Source: Stictocephala bisonia
Lineage: Eukaryota; Arthropoda; Insecta; Hemiptera; Membracidae
Length of the DNA stretch: 64,000 nucleotides
NCBI GenBank assembly: GCA_035578905.1
Contig: JAQJVL010000103.1
Span: forward strand, 2,151,947 to 2,215,946
Reading direction: 5' to 3'
Below, in pieces: positions 55,584 to 64,000 of the stretch. A model generated the notes under the pieces. It did no database searches and was not told the DNA's origin. It saw only the letters and a program-made list of their open reading frames with translations. The stretch's first letter is position 1, and every line of letters starts with the position of its first letter. Both the position numbers and the translations under genes were made by a program.

Positions 55584-56296
55584 TGTCGGCGTAGAAATTA
55601 CGTATACTTGAGTTTGAAAGTTGTTTACTAAGAAACTAAGATGCCGAAAATCCAGTCACACTGTTTTCTTCGTTTAATTTTTGGTTATGACTTGGGCATT
55701 TTCTAATTTTGTTATAAGTTTTAATAATTTTGATCCTAGTTGGAACACAAAAGTACCGGAATTTAAACTAGTTTAAATTGTGCACCAAATGCACACTTTT
55801 AAAATTGTAAATAAAAAAATAGAAATTAAAAATCTATTTAAAATAGCTGCTTTACTTAAGCAAATGAAAGTACTCGTAATGTATCTTAACTATACATTTT
55901 CATTGCGATTACTTGACAATTAATTTTACAACCTCTAGGAGCAAAAAATGTTGATTCAAGAAATTGATTTTCTTTCTTATTGAAAATCAAAATTCTTAAA
56001 TTTATAATACTTATAGAAAACGTTCCTGTCAACCACATATTAAAATAGAAATGTGATACATTAAAAGAATTTTTAGTAATAAAAGTGTAAAGTTGACGCA
56101 CAGTGAAAACTAGTTTAAATTCTGTACTTTTTGTTCCAAAATGGGAAAAAATTAATAAAAATTAATTAAATTTAAAAATACATATGTCATAACATACAAT
56201 TAATCGAGCAAAACAGGTGATTGGAATGTTCATTGGCTTCTTAGTTCCTTAGTAAACAATCTTCAAACTTGGGCAAACATAATTTCTGTGCAGAAA
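55584..56296. mobile_element. Long-TIR MITE, copy 2
   Basis: TGTCGGCGTAGAAATTACGT, GAGTTTGAAAGTTGTTTAC and AAGAAACTAAGATGCCGAAA on the left are mirrored by TTGGCTTCTTAGTTCC, AAACAATCTTCAAACTTGGG and CATAATTTCTGTGCAGAAA on the right. More diverged than the copy at 25603. Confidence 0.72.
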
Positions 56297-59100
56297 GTAG
56301 TGATCTTTTCCACAAACAATTTTTAATGGAACCACTGAAGAAAAAGATTGTTACCACATTATCATTCTTATCAATTACTATTCCAATATACATGCCGATG
56401 ACCTCCAATACTGTTGGCTGGATTTAAAACTAATTACATATTGTATACATTATGTTGTGTCATTGTACTTGCCACTTATTTTTACTCAGACGTTGTACAG
56501 TACTATAAATAAATACTGAATATATTTACATGTCTTTCTTTATACAAGTTGTAAAATAAGGGTGCTGCTGCATTGACTTGATTATAAAAAAATTATTACA
56601 ATTCAAGATACAATAGTAAACATACATTAACAACAATAATATTATTAAATCTATAAGAATATTAAAATGTTTGAGTGTTATGAAATGTCTTTGGTTGTTA
56701 GCCAATATAAATAGTAGTATCACATTAAAAATTAACGCTACATATATATTATTAGGAATTAATTAAAGATTTACTTTGTATCCTTTAAATTTAATTATAT
56801 TTAAAGGTTGTTCAGTTAGTCCTCAAATAAATCTTCAAATATTATTGAGATCAATTTCAATATTTTATATTAATCTGCATTCAGCATTCTGTTTTTACAT
56901 TCTTGCAAGAATGAATTTGCAAGGATTTTTTTATAAATGCAAGAACAATAACACAATACACATAGCATGGATAGCATCATCATGAGATATTTTATTAATA
57001 TTTAAATAATTCTGTTTCTAATTTAATTTACTGACAAAAATTAGGATGGTGTACATGTTTGGGAAAAATTAGTATTCCAGTAAGGTCAAACATATTTTCA
57101 ATTATGACGAATATTATAACAAATGTTTATACTTACTACTACATTATTACATACGTTCATATATCTTATCAATATTTTCAAATCTTTGGCTCATGAAAAA
57201 CTACAAAACTATTTAAGTAACTGTTAATGCCAAGATAACTTTACCAAGCATGTATCTGTGTGATTTGGAAGTTAAACTTTACCAAGCATGTATCTGTGTG
57301 ATTTGGAAGTTAAGAGTATTTCGAATAGAAAATACTGATAATTACTAGTAAAAAATAGAACATTTATTTCAAGATTTGTAACCGTACAGATTACTAAACA
57401 TCATTGATGATGGTTGATTCCTCCATTAATGATAACTAAAAAATAAATGTTTACACGTTCAAGTTTTGTTTTGAAATTTTAATATCACCTGATATTACAT
57501 TGTTAAATTAAACTTTTTTACCCATATATTTTGTACGATTTTTTGCATAAATATTTCCAGATTTAAGCGTCAATTAGCTTTTACTAAAATATTGGCTAGT
57601 ATTTAACTGATTTGCAATTACGTAACATCCGTCTTAACTAAGTGCAAAGTTTGTTACATAGTGTACGCAGGAGATATATTTTACAAAACATTTTTTTTTT
57701 TTTAATTATTCTGACGAAAGCTTGCAAAGTGAGAAATGTCTAGGAGGCTGGATTGTCTTTGGTGTGGTGTAATTGAAGTGGGTTTGTACTACCTCTGAGA
57801 TGTTTGAAGAGTGTGCCTCAAGGCTGGATGGCCTTGTTTGCCATCAGATAGAGCCTGGCCTCTATTTCACATACAATCATGCCGACATCATGATATTTTC
57901 ATCATGATAGTTTCATATATTTTGGTAGCAGCCAAACAACATATTACACTATCAGGCACTGTAGTAATGTTGTTTCATCATTATGCACATTTCAGGGAGT
58001 TTGAATTCAGATTTTATTAATTTTAATGAACTATTATGTTGAGAAAAAATAACATAAATTGAAATGTGACAGTACGAGTACGGGATAACGATTTTGGTCC
58101 TGTTTTTGTCTAAGTTTGGCTTGTTCCTTCAGTTGTGAAAATTAAGATATAACATTCTTCATGTTTGCTGTACTATTTATGGGGCCAATCTTTGAACATT
58201 AAGAAATTATTTAAAAAAACATTACGAATAATCTGCGGCGTAACTTAAATATTATGTCACTTCCATCGCTTATAGTTTACACGTCACTTCTCAATACTGT
58301 ATAGAAAAAATATACAATATTATTCAAAAAACTCCAATCTGTATTCCTATGCCACCAGAAATAATAATAAATTGGAAATCAAACAATATAAATACCACAA
58401 ATTAAAGAAGAATAATTATATCTACGTAAATATAAAATTATACAACTCTTTGTCAGCTTCTACACAACATTTATATTATAAATTTTTTTTCAAATCATGA
58501 TTAAGAAATATTTTACAAAATTGTTTATATAAAATTAAAGATTTCTTTGGACTAATGAAGAAATATCCTGCAGTACTATAATTTATTACAGACTAATATA
58601 TTTTATATTGTTTTTTTTAATTCTATACAATTTTTTATATCAAATGATGGCAATAAAGTATTATTATTATTTCTTTAGAATGTTAAGATATTTAGCCATG
58701 AGGCTTATTTACTTCATATTTACACTTTTATGTTTATCGTCTAATCAACTTCTATTGGATTTTTTAGGTCTTTTTATATTCTGGCCAATATGTTGTTGGT
58801 TTGCTTCACCAAATCTCAATTCAATAAATATATAAGCGGTAAATTATATCAACAGATATTGTGATTTTCTTTTCAATTTTCATAATTTAGATTAAGTTCG
58901 TTATTAATAAATAATACAAATACTTTCAAGTTCCACAAGTTCAGTTTGTAATTACCTTACATATATGATTTCCAAAATGATATTACTCTAAATTTGTAGA
59001 AACATTTTCTACTGTGACAACAAGACTATATTCACTTAATTACTTAATATTTGCCTTGAATGCTGCTTCAAACTGACAGAAAACGTATAACTTGTTTCAG
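56297..59100. other. AT-rich intron sequence upstream of the conserved exon
   Basis: Mostly featureless. 57237-57315 is a 40-base direct duplication (TTTACCAAGCATGTATCTG and following). The last 80 bases carry a pyrimidine tract leading to the acceptor at 59100. Confidence 0.4.
57237..57315. repeat. 40-base tandem duplication
   Basis: AACTTTACCAAGCATGTATC and the following TGTGTGATTTGGAAGTTAA occur twice in a row with no difference that I can see. Confidence 0.85.
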
Positions 59101-59284
59101 AAAAGAGGAGTATGCTGTCTGAATCACATAACACGACACAGCCTCCAGTGATCGGACTAAGGCACAGTCCAGTGCCACCGTGTCCAGGCGAGACTCTGAT
59201 CATGCCTCGCAAACTGCAGAACCCTTGTGTCGACTCCAGAGAACACCAGAATCTCCACAGGGAACTTCTCTTTAACCAGAAAAT
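59101..59284 (+). CDS. FAM107 family protein, conserved exon 1 of 3
   Basis: Acceptor TTGTTTCAG ends at 59100; donor is AAAAT|GTAAAA at 59285. It enters in phase 1 and leaves in phase 2. It encodes KRSMLSESHNTTQ, a Pro-rich linker, then the family core MPRKLQNPCVDSREHQNLH and RELLFNQK. Vertebrate FAM107A/B share this core (PRKL.NP, a SR.H..LHREL..N.K pattern), which begins the DUF1151 domain. These are small actin-associated proteins with a C-terminal coiled coil, found in the cytoplasm and nucleus and linked to stress and cytoskeletal organisation in vertebrates; the insect role is inferred only. A second ATG at 59202, at the start of the core, could serve as an internal start. A minus-strand open frame over the same bases is a shadow. 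Confidence 0.88.
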
Positions 59285-59700
59285 GTAAAAAATATTATTT
59301 ACTCTTAGTTTGTATTTTACTCTCAATCTGCTGTTGGTGCTGGCTGTTTAAGGGTGTTCGTCCGGGCACCCCGTTTTAGCACTCTAAGGAATTTAGTTCT
59401 AGGTTTTATTGCAACTGCCGCTAAGAGTATTAAATATCCTGATTCAGTAACGAATAAGCAATATATTCCACTCCCTCTCTCTCCCTTGTATCCCCCGCCT
59501 GTTTTAAGGTTTATAAGACGTGGCACCTATTAAGGTGTTTTTAACAAATTAATGTTGATAAATGGCGTCAGCCCTACAATAGATGTCAATAACTGCCCCC
59601 CTCCTTGGGATGGAAAAAAGTATTCCGCTCCAAGGAAATTAAAAATAAACATGTTTCCACCAGGGATTGTAAAAGCCTTTGTCTCTATCAGAGATGTTAT

Positions 59701-60092
59701 GAGTATGCAGAAGCTGTCAGCCATGTCCCATAGAATGTCTGTTTTAATCCCATAATAACAATGCGTTTCTAAACTAAACAGTTTTTAACAGATTTTTTCA
59801 CATAAATTTCATTTGATCAAGAATGAAATTGCCCATTGGAATTGCTTTGCAAATTCCTAATTAGTTTTATAGAAAAAGATTTTGCAAATATTTAGTTTGA
59901 AGTTTTTATTTTTACCTATTTTCAAAACTAGGCGTATGTATTAAAAATATCAAAAGCAAACCCATTGCACTATATGATAACGTTTAAAATTACACCTCAT
60001 TTGCAACTTTTGGTTAATGAGTAACAACAAAATATGGATTCGCAAATAAATTTCTTCTTATAGGATTAAAACATGGCCAACAGGCTGTGATA
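59701..60092 (+). mobile_element. MITE with TTAA target duplication, copy 4
   Basis: GAGTATGCAGAAGCTGTCAGC at the left with TTTTAATCCCATAATAAC, and a mirrored right end TTATAGGATTAAAACATGGCC. TTAT precedes it. It sits in the intron after the 59101 exon. A 12-base insertion splits its left terminal repeat. Confidence 0.75.
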
Positions 60093-60224
60093 CAATGAAT
60101 TTATTGAACCAATCAACAATATCAAATTTTTACAGGTTAAGTAAGTACTACAGTTAGGAGTTTATAGGCTACATGCTAGTAATAGACAAGCCATATAAAA
60201 TGGTCACTGCAGACTCTTTAAGGT

Positions 60225-60420
60225 TAGGCTGCAGTAATGATAAATACAGGTACTTCCTGTTTGGTTTCTGGCCAGCATCTATTCTACATAAGACCATTGT
60301 TAAATTTTCTCAATTGAAGAAAATACATAACTCTATTGCTAGTCCGCAGAGTGTTTGTTCATTGAACAATTAATTTTAATATTGATATATTCTTGAATAA
60401 ATAATTCATGTTGAAAACTT
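60225..60420 (-). repeat. Interspersed repeat family G
   Basis: TTTCTGGCCAGCATCTATTC, CATAAGACCATTGTTAAATT and GTTTGTTCATTGAACAATTA match the family in minus orientation. Confidence 0.5.
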
Positions 60421-60927
60421 ATTGGTTTTTGGATGGTGTTTTGAAAGCCTATAAAATTATGGGTTGAAAACCTATAATACTTTTTAAATGGGCTTATCTG
60501 TTTAGTATTGGTGTAATGGCATGCAAGCTGGCCTACCACTCCAGTACCAACTGCCTCTCAAAGACATGGACTCATACGTGTTATGATAAATGATATATCA
60601 GTGAGGATGGTAATACAAATTACCCTACTAACTTAGCCAAACAACCTAAGAGTATCACAAAATGAATTGCCACTACTTTTATACTGGTATGAGTATGTTA
60701 TAAATTGAAAAGGGTATGAAAAAATCTGTTTAACACAAAGGATATGATAGACAATCATTTGATAACTAATGAAATTGTATGTAAAGATATTAGGAAATAG
60801 TTATTTAATTTCATATATACCTTGTGACAAAATCCATCCTCAACATTTTAAAATACATAACAAATAACTTGAATGCATATTTTGTCATTCTAGGCTTGAT
60901 CTATCATGTTATTTTATTTGATTCCAG

Positions 60928-61081
60928 AGGAAAGAATGTTCTGAATCAGAAATCAGAGCTCCAGCGAGCCTTGGAGAAACACAAAGAGTCACAAATCAAG
61001 AAAGAACTTGAACTCCAAAAACAAGACAATCGGACACCGCTGGAGAAAGTCATAGAGGAGAGAGCACGTAGACTAGAATCT
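60928..61081 (+). CDS. FAM107 family protein, conserved exon 2 of 3
   Basis: Acceptor TTTGATTCCAG ends at 60927; donor AATCT|GTAAAT follows 61081. It enters in phase 2, matching the previous exon, and leaves in phase 0. Codons give GKNVLNQKSELQRALEKHK, then ESQIKKELELQKQDNRTPLE and KVIEERARRLES. The NQKSELQRALEKHK segment is the family counterpart of the NKPELQKVMEKR region in vertebrate FAM107, and the rest is a charged heptad-like helix, the predicted coiled coil. The open frame extends upstream of the acceptor by chance. Confidence 0.9.
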
Positions 61082-63239
61082 GTAAATAACTGTTATTTTA
61101 AATAGACTATTAAATGCTTTAAAGCTTATAACAAAACTTTAAGCTATTTGGATTCCAGTATGGCATCTTTTACAGTGCAATCGATAAGGTTACTTTAGGG
61201 CAATGGAAACACATAGAACTCTTTTTGAATTTCTTATAGAAGTTTTAAAATGTAGGTTTGTAAATTTGAAATTTTAATTTATTTTGGCCCTTGGCGATTC
61301 TTTGCCTGGCCAATCGACCAGCAATCCACTCTTTAAGGTGGCCATTTCCCAAACTGTCAAGCCATTGCTGGGAAGTTGACAGGTTCAGAGGATAAGGTAG
61401 CATGGCTCCATGCTACCTTATCCTCAGCAGCCCAAAACTTGCTTTTCTAATTCAATTGTACGTTTCATGTTTTTATTCCAGTGAACACTGTATCATTATT
61501 AAAGGTCCAATTTATTGGACCATAATAAGTTCATATGAAATTTTAAATTAAAAATATTCAAGAATGATATTCAAATTTTAACATTTGTTTCAAAAATCAT
61601 CTTATGAACCACGAACAGGTCCACATATCACATGATACTTCTAGTTTTACGATTCGATCATTAAAATATAGACCAAAAAATCATATTTTGGGCTTTTTTT
61701 TAACGAAACGGCCCCCTTTAACAAATGCTACAGAGCTATTTCTGAGGTAATGTTTACTCGTGACTTTTTAAGTATCAATATAGGTTATATATAAACAAAT
61801 GTAATAAATTACAATTGTGTTGTTTTAATTATATCATAAAGATAAAATCTTTTAAGACTACTTTTTTACTATCTATGTTTCTATTTGTTTGCTGTTCATT
61901 ATTTCTTTAACAATGGTTCAACAATATGACAGAATGATTAAAGTATTTAATTCGACTTGTCATGGATGAGATGTTTCAATTCGTTCAAGCCATTGAGTTT
62001 ATGCAAGCTTTATTGTTGATGATTCATTGATCTAATCATATAATCTGATCACTACTACATTTTTATATGAACTCTAATGTATTGATACGAAAGAAATTGA
62101 TTTCTAATTTGATTTCCTTTTATATTCTCGTAGTAAACTTTGTTCACCTTCTGAGGAAGATGGCCATGCAGGAAACATTTTTTTACATTACTATCATTTC
62201 TTATCACAGTTTCAAAACAGTCAGTCTTACTTAAAGTTGCTTGAACTGTGCTTATTAGTACCATGTAGGTATTTCAAGCTTAAGGATTGGCTTGGTCTCT
62301 AGTCTGCTGAGGTCGTTTTTCTTGAGAATATGGAAGCATTCCATGTTCAAATTTTGATTTTGCAAATGGAATCGTACATTATGATTTGTAAGAATTAATT
62401 GTGATGCTAAGCTATATTATTACAATATTTTTTAAATAACTATAACTTCTTGCAGATATAATTATAAATTTAAACTGAGTTTAAAAATGTATTAAAAAAC
62501 AACATTTTAAATTTAAACATGTATTACATTTGATATAATAATGGAAACAGCGATGATAGAAAATAGTGTTAAAGAACTCAACTTAAAGTAATCATTGACA
62601 TTACAAACATTTTCCTCGTATATTTTAACTTTAAGACCATTCTTTAGTTTTCCATCCGATTCATCACAAGAGCCATTAGTCATGAGAAAGTTTTTTTTTT
62701 TTAATTTGTTATCGTTTCTCACATCTGGAACTAATGTATAAAACATACCAACGTCTCTGATTGGATGGATCAACCCAGTGAATCCTATTTCACCTTTAAC
62801 TTTTGAGACTTCGATAAAAAAACACCCCAATGCATTGATTTTATTACGATCCATTATAAACTGTCGGTATTGAAAGAATAACCTTAACTGAATTATGACA
62901 AGGACTATAAAACATTTTTCTATATGAAAACCTTCACGCCAAGATTCAAACTCGTGCGAGTTTTTATTTTAAGAGCAAAATCGTATAATGTGTATGAAGC
63001 CTTTGTTTTAACCCATTGGCAACAAAACACGAGCTGGGCTCGTTCTGTATTTAGCATTTAAATAGTGAATAAATGCACCAAACAATCAGTTAAATTGTTG
63101 AGAGACAATATTTTCACTAGAGAGCACTATCTGTTATGAGCAGAACTAGTGGTAAAAAGAAGAACTACAGCCGTATTATTCAAAATCGCAGTACAAAATT
63201 CTGCAGCCCAGAGCGTTAGCTGTTTTGAACGATTTTGGC
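61082..63239. other. Last intron, mostly unassigned
   Basis: Apart from the hairpin at 61388 nothing was recognised. A minus-strand frame of 113 codons at 62513-62854 looks weakly protein-like but has no known motif. Confidence 0.4.
61388..61425. repeat. Perfect 18-bp inverted repeat with 2-base centre
   Basis: GAGGATAAGGTAGCATGG, CT, then the exact inverse. In RNA from either strand it would fold into a long hairpin. It lies in the last intron of the FAM107-like gene. Confidence 0.92.
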
Positions 63240-63460
63240 CAATGCTGAATGTCAGTAGTCTAATGGTTAAAATTGTCGCCTCCTGTGGCCAGGGAGTCGG
63301 TGATGCCTGGGTTCGAATCCCAGTTAAGGCGCAAAAAGCTGACTGGTGCAATTGTATTTGAATCGCCCTTCCGCGGATACAGGCTTACTGGCCTGACGAG
63401 CCTCAGGCTCGTACTTTGGAGAACGATGTGGCGACATAACAGAATAGTGGTAGGATGCTT
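63240..63460 (+). mobile_element. tRNA-derived SINE
   Basis: TCTAATGGTTAAAATTG resembles a tRNA A box and GGGTTCGAATCCC is a perfect B box with its stem, about 50 bases apart. The head therefore comes from a tRNA gene, but the anticodon arm region is longer than in a real tRNA and no acceptor stem closes, so it is not a tRNA gene. A body of about 100 bases with CAGGCTTACTGGCCTGACG follows. It is in the last intron. Confidence 0.75.
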
Positions 63461-63633
63461 CTAATATAATATTAACTGTATAGTCATTAGTATCAGTTAC
63501 CATAATATTTTTTATCATTTTTAGCTTGTTAATCAAGTACTTGCTCTTACAATATTTTATTTTAAATTAATTACTACCTCAATGGGTTAAATTATTTGAA
63601 ACAGAATTATATAAAACTCGTTGCTTGTTTCAG

Positions 63634-63729
63634 CTGGAGAAGAGCACCATTGAAGAGGAGCCGAGCAGCAACAAGCCGGAGTTTCTTCAAGTACATGCCA
63701 AACTGAGGGCAAGAATGGACACTAAGTAA
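63634..63729 (+). CDS. FAM107 family protein, last exon
   Basis: Acceptor GCTTGTTTCAG ends at 63633. Phase 0 entry matches the previous donor. It encodes LEKSTIEEEPSSN, then KPEFLQVHAKLRARMDTK and the stop TAA. The PEF..V...LR motif is the conserved C-terminus of FAM107 proteins (APEFVKVKGNLRR in vertebrates). With the exon at 44281 the whole protein would be 169 residues: a short variable N-terminus, the PRKL core, a coiled coil and this C-terminal motif. No membrane segment or signal peptide. Confidence 0.9.
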   Translation: MEKSTIEEEPSSNKPEFLQVHAKLRARMDTK

Positions 63730-63862
63730 CACTCAGTGATGTTTTAACCAGTGTACAGTCACCCTCGTCAGTGATGTTTCTATTTTAAGTTGTGTACATA
63801 CAGTTAGTTACTGTTCAAAATCTGTATTTGTGTTACTTTAGTAAATTGATTGTACAAATAAA
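63730..63862 (+). terminator. 3' UTR and polyadenylation signal of the FAM107-like gene
   Basis: A short 3' UTR follows the stop. AATAAA is at 63857-63862, with a T/GT-rich downstream region (about 63880-63930), giving a poly(A) site expected near 63875-63885. Confidence 0.75.
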
Positions 63863-63884
63863 TTTTGAATAATTTTATTGCTAT

Positions 63885-64000
63885 TTTTAGTAGTTGTCCC
63901 TTGAACAACAGATGTTTACTGTGTTTTATTAGCTTCTATTATGTCTATGTTTTATCATCTGTAATATGACTTTAGTTAACAGGTCAAAATTGTAGCAATA
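63885..64000. other. Downstream flank
   Basis: No further feature seen before the window ends. Confidence 0.4.

Noticed and set aside
59036..59326. Minus-strand frame of 96 codons
   Set aside because: It is the shadow of the conserved FAM107 exon on the + strand.
62513..62854. Minus-strand frame of 113 codons in the last FAM107 intron
   Set aside because: No recognisable domain, AT-driven composition and no sign of a promoter.
63240..63340. Functional tRNA gene
   Set aside because: The B box is perfect, but the A-to-B spacing is long, no clean anticodon stem is seen and there is no closing acceptor stem.

Overview
This is nuclear DNA from an animal, almost certainly an insect. It is AT-rich, has spliced exons separated by very long introns, contains a short run of the insect telomere pentamer TTAGG, and is packed with decayed transposons of types common in insects (non-LTR retrotransposons with microsatellite tails, hAT, piggyBac and Helitron derivatives). 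A hemipteran is a reasonable guess but nothing here proves it. There are no bacterial features.

I can support one host gene, on the + strand: a FAM107-family (DUF1151-like, actin-associated coiled-coil) gene. Its shared 3' exons are 59101-59284, 60928-61081 and 63634-63729, followed by an AATAAA signal at 63857. Their splice phases agree (1, 2, 0). Two upstream coding exons with good splice donors (25222-25264 and 44281-44356) both end in phase 1 and can join the 59101 exon. The 44281 exon begins with ATG in a strong Kozak context and would give a 169-residue protein. A third, weaker candidate first exon ends at 1864. If these are all real, the gene covers most of the window and nearly everything else is intron or 5' flank.

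Layout: 1-390 is a 71-bp minisatellite. 2.2-8.5 kb holds MITEs and hAT and mariner-like remnants. 9.5-21.1 kb holds Helitrons, two more hAT-like elements, a transposase-derived foldback and a Helitron concatemer nested in another Helitron. 22.5-25.1 kb is a three-level nest (repeat, SINE, LINE). 29.5-33.7 kb is two tandem arrays, the second broken by two Helitron insertions at the same position of successive units. 34.1-40 kb is a hAT/P-type MITE, a group of Helitrons and a piggyBac derivative that keeps the Cys-rich end of its transposase. 45-54.2 kb has three minisatellites (38, about 38.5 and 53 bp) and a foldback element with a TTAGG core. 54.4-60.5 kb has scattered SINE and MITE copies. 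63.2 kb has a tRNA-derived SINE in the last intron.

Most boundaries come from comparing repeat copies within the window and from terminal inverted repeats and target duplications read by eye. Family names beyond that are inference. I found no evidence of an undescribed multi-gene system. The most unusual structures are the TTAGG-cored foldback, the paired Helitron insertions, and the set of alternative phase-1 exons feeding the FAM107 gene.
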